Part shown: piece after piece, positions 1 to 5,522 of the stretch
Numbering within the stretch: the stretch's first letter is position 1
Layout: every line of letters begins with the position of its first letter
Origin: Deltaproteobacteria bacterium
GTDB lineage: Bacteria > Desulfobacterota > Deferrimicrobia > Deferrimicrobiales > Deferrimicrobiaceae
Assembly (NCBI GenBank): GCA_003513855.1
Contig: DOTC01000109.1
Location: 1-5,524, forward strand
Length of the DNA: 5,524 nt
Reading direction: 5' to 3'
Program-made: the position numbers and the translations under genes
Notes under the pieces: generated by a model
Seen by the model: the letters and a program-made list of their open reading frames with translations, nothing else
Database searches by the model: none
Told to the model about the DNA's origin: nothing

Positions 1-340
1 CCTGGAACGCGTCGTTTCCGATCATGAGCGTCGGCACCTGGCCCGAGAAGACGACGATGGGCACCGAGTCCATGTACGCCGTCGCGATCCCCGTGACCGT
101 GTTCGTCGCCCCGGGTCCCGACGTCACCAGGCATACGCCGGTTTTCCCGGAGGCGCGCGCGTACCCGTCGGCCATGTGCACCCCGCCCTGCTCGTGGCGG
201 ACGAGCAGGTGGCGGACCTTCGTGTTCTGGAACAGGGAATCGTAGATGTTGAGCACCGCTCCCCCGGGGTACCCGAATACGACGTCCACCCCGAGGTCCT
301 CCAGCGCCCTGACAAAGATATCCGCTCCGGTCATCTTCAC
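1..340 (-). CDS. ilvB: Acetolactate synthase large subunit, N-terminal part (cut by left edge)
   Basis: This is the first 113 codons of a ThDP-dependent acetolactate synthase catalytic subunit. The enzyme joins pyruvate with pyruvate or 2-oxobutyrate, the first common step of valine, leucine and isoleucine synthesis. Visible in the translation are the opening [19 protein letters not shown], the GYPGGAV loop at about residues 23-29, the RHEQGG motif whose Glu (about residue 50) is the cofactor-activating glutamate of the family, the [10 protein letters not shown] stretch and the TSGPGATN motif. Together they mark the N-terminal ThDP PYR domain. The GTG at 340 is preferred over the ATG at 334 because a G-rich ribosome site ends five bases before it and because family members commonly begin MKMTGA. 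The gene starts 10 bases after the ilvD stop, so the two are probably co-transcribed. About four fifths of the protein lies outside the window. A related ThDP enzyme is possible, but the ilvD context makes acetolactate synthase very likely. Confidence 0.95.
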   Translation of the reverse strand, partial: MKMTGADIFVRALEDLGVDVVFGYPGGAVLNIYDSLFQNTKVRHLLVRHEQGGVHMADGYARASGKTGVCLVTSGPGATNTVTGIATAYMDSVPIVVFSGQVPTLMIGNDAFQ

Positions 341-345
341 GTCAT

Positions 346-352
346 CCCCCCT
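346..352 (-). promoter_or_regulatory. Ribosome binding site of ilvB overlapping the ilvD stop codon
   Basis: On the minus strand AGGGGGG runs from 352 to 346 and shares its first two bases with the TAG stop of ilvD. It ends five bases before the GTG at 340 and eleven bases before the ATG at 334, which favours the GTG start. A ribosome finishing ilvD would sit on this site, so coupled translation of ilvD and ilvB is plausible. Confidence 0.6.
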
Positions 353-2003
353 ACCGGATCACGGCGCCGGTTCCCGCCGAGCCCACCAGCCTGGCGTACC
401 GGGCCAGATACCCCGTCCGGACCTTCGGCGGCGGGGCTTTCCAGGTTTTCTTCCGGCGGGAAAGCTCGGACGCCGGGACGTCCAGCGTGAGCTTGCGTCC
501 CGGGATGTCCAGGACGATCCCGTCCCCGTCCCGCACGAGGGCGATCGCCCCCCCTTCCATCGCCTCGGGGGATACGTGCCCGATGCACGGCCCGTGGGTC
601 CCCCCCGAGAAGCGCCCGTCGGTGATGAGAGCCACCTTCGTTCCCAGCCCCATTCCCATGATCGCCGACGTGGGGGAAAGCATCTCGCGCATCCCCGGCC
701 CCCCTTTCGGGCCCTCGTAGCGGATGACCACGACCATGCCCGGCCGGATCTTTCCGGCCATGATCGCCGCCATCGCGGCATCCTCCGACTCGAAGACCCT
801 GGCCTTCCCCCGGAACCGGAACATCGAGGGGTCGACGCCCGACTGCTTGATCACCGCGCCCCCCGGCGCAAGGTTGCCGGTGAGGATCGCGATCCCCCCC
901 TCGGGCCGGACGGGAGCGGAGACCCGGCGGATGATGCCGTCGTTGACGACGCGCCCCTTCCTGGCGATCGCGGTGATGTCCTCCCCCGAGACGGTCGGGT
1001 TTTTCTTCAGCCTGGGCAGCAGCCGGTTGAGGATCGCCGGGATCCCTCCGGAGAACTCCACGTCCTCCATCATGTGGGGCCCCGCCGGGGTGACGGTGGT
1101 GAGCTGCGGCGTCTGCCGGGACAGCCGGTCGAACTCGGACAGCGGGAGGGCGACGCCCGCCTCGTGGGCGATGGCCAGAAGGTGCAGGACGGAATTGGAG
1201 GACCCCCCGAGCGCGAGGTCGACCCGGATGGCGTTCTCGAAGGCGGCGCGCGTCAGGATCGTTCGCGGGGTGATCCCTTTCCGCACCAGCTCCACGACGC
1301 GCTTTCCGGTCGCGTACCCGATGTGGCGCTTTTTCGACATGCCGGCCAGGGCGGTCGCGCACCCCGGCAGGGACATCCCGAGGGTCTCGGTCAGGCACGC
1401 CATCGTGTTGGCGGTGTACAGCCCCTGGCACGACCCCTCCCCCGGACACGCCTCGGCCTCGAGGCGGCGCAGCGTCTTCCCGTCGATCTCCCCCCGCTGG
1501 TACCGACCGACGGCCTCGAAGGTGTCCGACACGAGGGAGAGCCGCCTGTCCCCCATCCTGCCCGAGAGCATCGGGCCCGCGGTCAGGACGATGGAGGGGA
1601 GGGAAAGCCGCGCCGCGGCCATGAGCATCCCGGGGGTGATCTTGTCGCAGTTGGTCAGCAGGACGAGCCCGTCGAGCGCGTGGGCCTCCGCGACCGACTC
1701 GATCATGTCGGCGATCAGCTCCCGCAGAGGCAGGGAGAAGTGCATCCCCCGGTGCCCCATCGCGATCCCGTCGCATACCGCCGGCACCCCGAAGAGGAAC
1801 GGGTAGCCGCCCGCGGCGTGCACGCCGTTCTCCACGACGCGCTCGAGCGACCGCATCCCGACATGCCCGGGGACCAGGTCGGTGAAGGAGGTCGCCACGC
1901 CGATGAACGGCTTTCCCATCGCTTCCTGCGGAACGCCGGCGGCGCAGTAGAGCGCCCGGTGGGGCATCCTCTCCAATCCCTTTTTCGTCCGGTCACTTCG
2001 CAT
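351..2003 (-). CDS. ilvD: Dihydroxy-acid dehydratase
   Basis: This encodes a 550-residue IlvD/Edd-family iron-sulfur dehydratase. It converts 2,3-dihydroxy-isovalerate and 2,3-dihydroxy-3-methylvalerate to the 2-keto acids of valine and isoleucine synthesis in the cytoplasm. Visible motifs, in order, are [13 protein letters not shown] (35-47), VCDGIAMGH (76-84), [12 protein letters not shown] (115-126, with cluster Cys119 and the Asp/Lys pair expected to bind Mg), [17 protein letters not shown] (185-201, with Cys186 and Cys192), [13 protein letters not shown] (265-277), [12 protein letters not shown] (427-438) and [21 protein letters not shown] (461-481, with the probable catalytic Ser466). 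Length is normal for the shorter IlvD type. The ATG at 2003 follows AGGGGAG with a five-base spacer. The cysteine that begins the [2Fe-2S] set in plant and mycobacterial enzymes (PCN) is replaced by PGH here, as in the E. coli type. ilvB follows after 10 bases. The sugar-acid dehydratase Edd is an alternative paralogue, but the ilvB neighbour argues for IlvD. Confidence 0.97.
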   Translation of the reverse strand: MRSDRTKKGLERMPHRALYCAAGVPQEAMGKPFIGVATSFTDLVPGHVGMRSLERVVENGVHAAGGYPFLFGVPAVCDGIAMGHRGMHFSLPLRELIADMIESVAEAHALDGLVLLTNCDKITPGMLMAAARLSLPSIVLTAGPMLSGRMGDRRLSLVSDTFEAVGRYQRGEIDGKTLRRLEAEACPGEGSCQGLYTANTMACLTETLGMSLPGCATALAGMSKKRHIGYATGKRVVELVRKGITPRTILTRAAFENAIRVDLALGGSSNSVLHLLAIAHEAGVALPLSEFDRLSRQTPQLTTVTPAGPHMMEDVEFSGGIPAILNRLLPRLKKNPTVSGEDITAIARKGRVVNDGIIRRVSAPVRPEGGIAILTGNLAPGGAVIKQSGVDPSMFRFRGKARVFESEDAAMAAIMAGKIRPGMVVVIRYEGPKGGPGMREMLSPTSAIMGMGLGTKVALITDGRFSGGTHGPCIGHVSPEAMEGGAIALVRDGDGIVLDIPGRKLTLDVPASELSRRKKTWKAPPPKVRTGYLARYARLVGSAGTGAVIR

Positions 2004-2008
2004 TCCTT

Positions 2009-2015
2009 CTCCCCT
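2009..2015 (-). promoter_or_regulatory. Ribosome binding site of ilvD
   Basis: On the minus strand AGGGGAG (2015-2009) lies five bases before the ATG at 2003. It fixes the start of ilvD and gives the expected [18 protein letters not shown] opening. A possible weak hairpin (arms CTCTCG and CGAGAG, plus-strand 2014-2019 and 2027-2032) touches this site and could partly mask it. That last point is inference. Confidence 0.6.
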
Positions 2016-2104
2016 CTCGCCCGTCTCGAGAGAAACACTCTCCCGCGGGAACGGGATCCCCCCTCGGGGGCAGCGCCCGCCGGGATCGCCCCCCTGGATC
2101 GGAC

Positions 2105-2127
2105 GCGCAAGCGGCCCGCGCTTGCGC
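2105..2127 (-). terminator. Perfect 9-bp-stem hairpin downstream of the DUF465 gene (possible terminator or attenuator)
   Basis: The minus strand reads GCGCAAGCG, a five-base loop CGGGC, then CGCTTGCGC. It is a perfect, very GC-rich stem that starts about 31 bases after the DUF465 stop codon and about 100 bases before ilvD. No run of T follows it, so a classical intrinsic terminator is not shown. It may be a U-tract-poor terminator, an RNA 3'-end stabiliser or part of an ilvD leader. The inverted repeat is certain and its role is inferred. Confidence 0.4.
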
Positions 2128-2158
2128 CCCGCGGCAGGAGGATTCTCCCGTACCGTTC

Positions 2159-2377
2159 CTATTGTCCGGAAAGCCTCTGCGCGATCCTGTCCTTCTTCGC
2201 CAGCTTGAGTTTCTGGAGCCGCTTTCGCTCCATCTCCTCGTCGGGGGAAAGGTATATCTTCCGGTCGAACTCCTTGAGTTTTCCATCCAGCATGCGGTGT
2301 TCCTCGATCAGGTTCTTGAACTCCGGATCCTGTTCGGCAAGCGCGGCGATCTTCTCTTCCTGGCTCCGCCCCCCCAT
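2159..2377 (-). CDS. Small DUF465 (YdcH-like) charged helical protein
   Basis: This encodes a 72-residue protein of unknown function. It is highly charged and probably almost wholly alpha-helical. Residues from about 17 to the end ([20 protein letters not shown], then [20 protein letters not shown] and [13 protein letters not shown]) match the pattern I know for DUF465/YdcH: a helix with E-H-x-L-D, a short turn, then a Lys-rich helix ending K-K-D-x-I. A two-helix hairpin or short coiled coil is likely. The reading frame stays open far upstream through tsaB, but the ATG at 2377 is chosen because GGAGGTG lies four bases before it, a promoter lies just upstream, and the family has about this length. 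The gene has its own likely promoter inside the end of tsaB and is followed by a hairpin, so it may be expressed separately from both neighbours. No function should be inferred from position alone. Confidence 0.85.
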   Translation of the reverse strand: MGGRSQEEKIAALAEQDPEFKNLIEEHRMLDGKLKEFDRKIYLSPDEEMERKRLQKLKLAKKDRIAQRLSGQ

Positions 2378-2380
2378 CGG

Positions 2381-2387
2381 CACCTCC
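2381..2387 (-). promoter_or_regulatory. Ribosome binding site of the DUF465 gene
   Basis: GGAGGTG on the minus strand (2387-2381) is separated by four bases from the ATG at 2377. It is the best Shine-Dalgarno match in the window and decides the start of this small gene, whose frame is otherwise open well upstream. Confidence 0.75.
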
Positions 2388-2406
2388 GGATCTGGGATGA
2401 TATCTG

Positions 2407-2434
2407 AGTGTAGCAGAGGAAGGTCAATTGTCAA
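2407..2434 (-). promoter_or_regulatory. Sigma-70-type promoter with extended -10, facing the DUF465 gene
   Basis: On the minus strand TTGACA (2434-2429, perfect -35 consensus) is followed by a 16-base spacer and TACACT (2412-2407, four of six -10 bases). TG one base upstream of the -10 makes an extended -10. Transcription would begin near 2400, giving a leader of about 23 bases that contains the GGAGGTG ribosome site. The -35 hexamer contains the TGA stop of tsaB (2433-2431). The local AT-rich character stands out in this GC-rich window. It probably drives the DUF465 gene and, with read-through, ilvD-ilvB. Confidence 0.7.
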
Positions 2435-2436
2435 TT
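2423..2436. repeat. Tandem GTCAATT heptamer pair at the promoter -35
   Basis: GTCAATT occurs twice head to tail on the plus strand (2423-2429 and 2430-2436), which is TTGAC twice on the minus strand. One copy forms the -35 hexamer and the other lies just inside the spacer. It may be a chance duplication, a second -35 or a half-site pair for a regulator. No regulator can be named. Confidence 0.4.
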
Positions 2437-3138
2437 TCCGGGCGCTGCCCGGCCTGTTTTCCCCCGGTATCTCTCCGCCTCGGAGGGCCGCAGATATGCC
2501 GGTACGACCGTCCGCGCCTCCGGCACCCCCCCCTCCCGGACCGTGCGCGCCGCCAGAAGGCCGACGGCCGACGCCCTCGGCAATCCCTCGCCCGGGGGGA
2601 GAAACAGGGCGCGCGGGCCCATCCGCGCCCGGAGCAGCTCTCCGTACGGAACCGTTCCGTCCCCGCAGAACAGGACGTTCCCTTCCGGGAACCAGCCCGG
2701 GAGAGCATCCGGCGGCACCGCGGCGTCGGGGGCGACCCGAAGGCACTCCACCCCCTCCCAGCGGAAGATCCCCGCGTAGACTTCCTTCTTCCTGGCGTCC
2801 AGGACGGGACATACCAGCGCCTCTCCGGCGCGGGATCGCGACGCCAGGGCATGCAGCGTCGGGACGGGCACGAGGGGCAGGCACCACCCGAGGCAGAATC
2901 CCTTCGCGGCCGCCATTCCCACGCGAAGCCCGGTGAACGACCCCGGGCCTGCCGAGACCGCCACGTGGGTGACCCCGTCCGGCCCCCGGCCCGACTCTCC
3001 GAGAAGCCGGTCGATGGCGGAGATCAGCGTTGCGGACACCCGCTCCTCCGGGGGGAGCACCGTTTCTCCCAGAACCCGCTCCCCGGCGACAAGGGCCACG
3101 CTCGCGCGCGGCGTCGCCGATTCGATGGCCAGGATCAC
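2431..3138 (-). CDS. tsaB: tRNA threonylcarbamoyladenosine biosynthesis protein TsaB
   Basis: This encodes a 235-residue TsaB (YeaZ), the non-catalytic ASKHA-fold partner of TsaD. With TsaD and TsaE it transfers threonylcarbamoyl from TC-AMP to A37 of ANN-decoding tRNAs in the cytoplasm. Evidence is the N-terminal strand ILAIESAT (2-9, where many homologues have LALDTST), the diagnostic AGPGSFTGLRVGMAAAKG block (63-80), PVLDARKKEVYAG (111-123) and the C-terminal PAYLRPSEAER (213-223). Length is typical for the family. The start is a GTG at 3138, four bases after the rseP stop. No good Shine-Dalgarno is visible, so translation probably depends on ribosomes arriving from rseP. The stop codon lies within the -35 of the next promoter. 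tsaD and tsaE are not in the window. The call is firm, since the GPGSFTG block separates TsaB from the TsaD type. Confidence 0.96.
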   Translation of the reverse strand: MILAIESATPRASVALVAGERVLGETVLPPEERVSATLISAIDRLLGESGRGPDGVTHVAVSAGPGSFTGLRVGMAAAKGFCLGWCLPLVPVPTLHALASRSRAGEALVCPVLDARKKEVYAGIFRWEGVECLRVAPDAAVPPDALPGWFPEGNVLFCGDGTVPYGELLRARMGPRALFLPPGEGLPRASAVGLLAARTVREGGVPEARTVVPAYLRPSEAERYRGKTGRAAPGN

Positions 3139-3142
3139 GCGG

Positions 3143-4207
3143 CTACCCGGCGATCAGGCGGGCGATGTCGTTGTAGAAGACGAGGGCGGTGAGCATGAGG
3201 ATCACGGCCAGCCCCACCTGCTGCGCCATCACCCTCGCCTCCGGGGAGAGAGGTCTTCGCCGCAGCGCCTCGATCGAGAAGAAGAGCAGATGGCCGCCGT
3301 CGAGAATCGGTATGGGGAGGAGATTCAGGATCCCCAGATTCACGCTCAGCAACCCGAGGAAGTACGCGAAGGGGGAGATCCCCTCCTTGGCCTGGTCCCC
3401 CGCCATCTGCGCGATGAGGATGGGGCCCCCGAGGTTGTCGGACGGGATCACCCGCATGACGAGCTTCACCACGGTGAGCACCGTCAGTCGGATGATCCTC
3501 CACGTCTCTCCGGCCGCGCGGCCGATCGCGGCCACGGGGTTGACCTTCCGGTGGATGACCTCGTCGCTTGCCACGACGCCGATCTTGGGTCCCTCGGTCT
3601 TTTCCCCGAAAATCGTGCGTCCCTCCCGGGTTTCCGGCGTGACCTCCACCCGGAACTCTTTCTCCCCGCGGCGAACGGTCAGGGTAAGGCCCTTGCCGAC
3701 CCCCGATTTCCCGATCCCGGCGGCGAGCTCCTCCCAGGTCGTGATCTCCTTCTCCCCGACCCGGACGATGAGATCGCCGGCCTCGAGCCCGGCCCGCGCC
3801 GCCGGCGTGTCCGGCAAAACGTCCCCGATCTTCGGGGTCAGTGCGGGAACCCCGCTCAGGAAGAGGAGCCAGAAGACGAGAAAGGCGAACCCGAGGTTCG
3901 CGACCGGGCCGGCGCCCACAACCGCCATCTTCACCCACACCGGCTTGTGGGAAAACGCCCTCTCCCGTTCCTCCGGGGGAACCTCCTCCGCCTCGTTCTC
4001 CCCCACGAGCTTGACGTACCCCCCCAGCGGGATGACGGAGACGATGTACTCGGTTCCCCCCCTCGTAAATCCCGCGAGCTTCGGCCCGAACCCCAAGGAA
4101 AACTTCGTGACCCCCACGCCGAGCCGGCGGGCGACGACGAAGTGCCCGAATTCGTGCACGAAGATGAGAATTCCCAGAACGACGATGAAGGACAGGAAAT
4201 AGATCAC
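3143..4207 (-). CDS. rseP: RseP-type site-2 intramembrane zinc metalloprotease (M50)
   Basis: This encodes a 354-residue inner-membrane protease that cuts transmembrane anchors, classically anti-sigma factors after a first-site cut and also leftover signal peptides. Visible are a first membrane helix ending in the zinc motif HEFGH (18-22, with ligands His18 and His22 and catalytic Glu19), a GGYVKLVGE strand segment (62-70), a second helix with PVANLGFAFLVF (101-112), one PDZ domain at about 124-205 containing TPAARAGLEAGDLI, the third zinc-ligand motif LLPIPILDGGH (296-306, Asp303) and a last helix near 330-348. E. coli RseP has about 450 residues and two PDZ domains, while this one has one, a size common in other phyla. 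The start is GTG at 4207, whose GTGA overlaps the dxr stop. An AGGAG lies 12 bases upstream, rather far. The frame is open upstream into dxr, but [19 protein letters not shown] is the normal N-terminus. No target anti-sigma factor is visible nearby. Confidence 0.96.
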   Translation of the reverse strand: MIYFLSFIVVLGILIFVHEFGHFVVARRLGVGVTKFSLGFGPKLAGFTRGGTEYIVSVIPLGGYVKLVGENEAEEVPPEERERAFSHKPVWVKMAVVGAGPVANLGFAFLVFWLLFLSGVPALTPKIGDVLPDTPAARAGLEAGDLIVRVGEKEITTWEELAAGIGKSGVGKGLTLTVRRGEKEFRVEVTPETREGRTIFGEKTEGPKIGVVASDEVIHRKVNPVAAIGRAAGETWRIIRLTVLTVVKLVMRVIPSDNLGGPILIAQMAGDQAKEGISPFAYFLGLLSVNLGILNLLPIPILDGGHLLFFSIEALRRRPLSPEARVMAQQVGLAVILMLTALVFYNDIARLIAG

Positions 4208-5382
4208 GGTTTGTGTGGTCTCCTCATTCGGGATATGATGCGGGTCGCCTCTTCCCGGGCTTCCGCATCCGCGCGGAGCACGTCTTTCAGGGTAGCAGGC
4301 CTTCCTCCCTTGCGCCATGCCGCCATCAGGGCCTCCGCCACCCGGACGATGTCCGTGAAGCGGATCCGCCCGGCGAGAAAGGCGGCCACCGCGACCTCGT
4401 TTGCGGCGTTGAGCGTCGCGGGCGCCGTCCCCCCGGCCTCCGCCGCGGCGTACGCCAGGGCGAGGGCGGGGAAGCTCTTCCTGTCCGGCGGCTCGAACAC
4501 CCAGCTGACCATTCGATGCGGGAGCAGTCGGGGCAGTTCCAGCGGGAGCCGCTCGGGATACGACAGGGCGTACCCGACGGGAATCCGCATATCGGGGACC
4601 CCCAGCTGCGCGATCAGGCTGCCGTCCCGGTACTCCACCATCGAATGCACGATCGACTGGGGATGGATGAGGACGTCGATCCTGTCCGGGGGGAGATCGA
4701 AGAGCCACATCGCCTCGATCACCTCGAACCCCTTGTTCATCAGGGTGGCGGAGTCGACCGAGATCTTCGCGCCCATCCGCCACGTCGGGTGCCCGAGCGC
4801 CTCTCCCACCGTCGCGTCGCGCATCTGCCGGAAGGTTCGGTTCCGGAAAGGCCCCCCCGAGGCCGTGAGGATGATCCGGGAGATGTCCTGCTTCCGGTGC
4901 CCCTCGATCGCCTGGAAGACCGCGGAGTGCTCGCTGTCGACGGGGAGAATCCCCCCGCCGCCGGCCCGCGCGGCCCCCACGAGAAACTTCCCCGCCATCA
5001 CGAGCAGCTCCTTGTTCGCGAGGGCGATCCTCTTTCCGGCCCGGGCGGCCGCGATGACGGGCCGGATGGAGGTCACTCCGGCGGCGGCGGCCAGAACGAT
5101 GTCCGTCCCCACGGAACAGGCCACCTCGGACATCCCCTCCTCGCCGAACACGACGCGCGTCCCCCGGGGGAGACGACCCAGCCGCGAGACGTGCCTCTCC
5201 TCGGAGAGGCACACGACGGGAGGGCGAAAACGCCGTGCCTGCGCGGCAAGCTTCTCGGCGTTCTTTCCCGCGCAAAGCGCCGACACCCGGAACCTATCGG
5301 GGAATCGCGCGATCACGTCGAGGGCGTTCCGGCCCACCGAGCCGGTCGACCCCAGGACGGCGACACCCCTGGCCGGCCTCAC
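4204..5382 (-). CDS. dxr: 1-deoxy-D-xylulose 5-phosphate reductoisomerase
   Basis: This encodes a 392-residue DXR/IspC. It isomerises and reduces 1-deoxy-D-xylulose 5-phosphate to 2-C-methyl-D-erythritol 4-phosphate with NADPH and a divalent metal, the committed step of the MEP isoprenoid pathway, and it is the fosmidomycin target. Visible are the NADPH loop LGSTGSVG (10-17), LANKE (121-125), the metal site PVDSEHSA (147-154, with Asp149 and Glu151), TASGGPF (173-179), GHPTW with His198, the substrate and metal segment [13 protein letters not shown] (208-220, with Ser211, Asn216, Lys217 and Glu220), [13 protein letters not shown] (239-251) and NAANEVAV (325-332). All expected active-site residues are present and the length is normal. 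The start is GTG at 5382, overlapping the cdsA stop by four bases (GTGA). The stop likewise overlaps the rseP GTG. The gene contains a perfect ten-base inverted repeat at codons 57-64. It supplies isoprenoid precursors, probably including the undecaprenyl carrier made by UppS, often encoded just upstream of cdsA. Confidence 0.98.
   Translation of the reverse strand: MRPARGVAVLGSTGSVGRNALDVIARFPDRFRVSALCAGKNAEKLAAQARRFRPPVVCLSEERHVSRLGRLPRGTRVVFGEEGMSEVACSVGTDIVLAAAAGVTSIRPVIAAARAGKRIALANKELLVMAGKFLVGAARAGGGGILPVDSEHSAVFQAIEGHRKQDISRIILTASGGPFRNRTFRQMRDATVGEALGHPTWRMGAKISVDSATLMNKGFEVIEAMWLFDLPPDRIDVLIHPQSIVHSMVEYRDGSLIAQLGVPDMRIPVGYALSYPERLPLELPRLLPHRMVSWVFEPPDRKSFPALALAYAAAEAGGTAPATLNAANEVAVAAFLAGRIRFTDIVRVAEALMAAWRKGGRPATLKDVLRADAEAREEATRIISRMRRPHKP
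5191..5212. repeat. Perfect 10-bp inverted repeat inside dxr
   Basis: On the plus strand GTGCCTCTCC (5191-5200) and GGAGAGGCAC (5203-5212) are exact reverse complements with only two bases between them. In RNA this would be a nine-base-pair stem with a four-base loop. It encodes VCLSEERH (residues 57-64 of Dxr), a region outside the conserved motifs. Because it lies early in the gene it could affect translation or transcript stability, but a chance origin in GC-rich coding DNA is also possible. Confidence 0.5.
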
Positions 5383-5522
5383 CCCGGCCCCCCGGCAAGC
5401 GGGGCAAGCAGCGCAAGCAGGTACAGCACCGGCCCCGCGGAGATGACGGCGTCCAGCCGGTCGAACATCCCCCCGTGCCCCGGCAGGAGATTCCCGCTGT
5501 CCTTGACACCCGCGGCACGCTT
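5379..5522 (-). CDS. cdsA: Phosphatidate cytidylyltransferase, C-terminal part (cut by right edge)
   Basis: These are the last 47 codons of CdsA, an inner-membrane enzyme that makes CDP-diacylglycerol from phosphatidate and CTP for phospholipid synthesis. The fragment opens with the CDP-diglyceride synthetase family signature: KR, four residues, KD, then [13 protein letters not shown]. The conserved Lys, Asp, His-Gly-Gly and Asp-Arg-x-Asp positions are all present (KR at residues 1-2 and D-R-L-D at 21-24 of the fragment). A final hydrophobic segment, [17 protein letters not shown], would be the last membrane helix, and the protein ends GGPG. The TGA stop at 5381-5379 overlaps the GTG start of dxr. 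The N-terminal four fifths lie beyond the window. In related genomes uppS usually sits upstream of cdsA, which cannot be tested here. The signature is specific, so the call is firm despite the short fragment. Confidence 0.95.
   Translation of the reverse strand, partial: KRAAGVKDSGNLLPGHGGMFDRLDAVISAGPVLYLLALLAPLAGGPG
5395..5421. repeat. Three-copy 9-base repeat at the 3' end of cdsA
   Basis: GCAAGC recurs with a nine-base period on the plus strand (5395-5400, 5404-5409 and 5413-5418). Read on the minus strand it encodes LLA-LLA-PLA in the last hydrophobic helix of CdsA. It is probably a low-complexity Leu/Ala coding repeat and could be a site of length variation between strains. Confidence 0.4.

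Larger units (their letters stand above)
2004..2158 (-). other. Gene-free leader between the DUF465 gene and ilvD
   Basis: This 155-base stretch holds no gene I can support. On the minus strand it contains, in order, a perfect 9-bp-stem hairpin, G/C-rich runs, two imperfect copies of a CGGGATC(G)-polyC-T element (plus-strand 2052-2064 and 2081-2095), the ten-base palindrome TCCCGCGGGA (2041-2050), the eight-base palindrome TCTCGAGA (2024-2031) and the ilvD ribosome site. I see no clear -35/-10 pair, no T-box signature and no leader peptide rich in Val, Leu or Ile codons. It could be an ilvD 5' leader or simply a spacer with a transcript-end structure for the gene before it. Confidence 0.5.

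Noticed and set aside
742..759. Inverted repeat GGCCGGA / TCCGGCC in ilvD
   Set aside because: It is only seven base pairs long, encodes the ordinary MAGKIRPG stretch of IlvD, and is expected by chance at this GC content.
337..1776. A minus-strand open frame of 479 codons in another register of ilvD
   Set aside because: It overlaps the real ilvD frame almost completely and consists of Arg, Gly and Pro-rich sequence without motifs.
724..1806. A plus-strand open frame of 360 codons inside ilvD
   Set aside because: It is a codon-register shadow of ilvD with no family features and no ribosome site.
2004..2158. T-box riboswitch or leader-peptide attenuator upstream of ilvD
   Set aside because: No AGGGTGG-like T-box sequence is present, the region is short for a T-box, and no small frame rich in Val, Leu or Ile codons is visible.
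2378..2887. Upstream extension of the DUF465 frame into tsaB
   Set aside because: The ATG at 2377 has a strong ribosome site and gives the family length. The extension is an out-of-frame shadow of tsaB.
246..2936. A plus-strand open frame of nearly 900 codons
   Set aside because: It runs antisense through ilvD, the DUF465 gene and tsaB, is full of Pro, Arg and Gly, and shows no domain. It is the usual result of GC-rich codon bias on the opposite strand, where stop codons are rare.
4208..5275. Upstream extension of the rseP frame deep into dxr
   Set aside because: The extra residues are Arg/Gly-rich and overlap the well supported dxr. The GTG at 4207 gives the normal RseP N-terminus.
2933..5446. 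A plus-strand open frame of over 800 codons
   Set aside because: It is antisense to tsaB, rseP, dxr and the cdsA end. Its composition is low complexity with no recognisable motif, while the minus strand carries complete catalytic motifs over the same bases.
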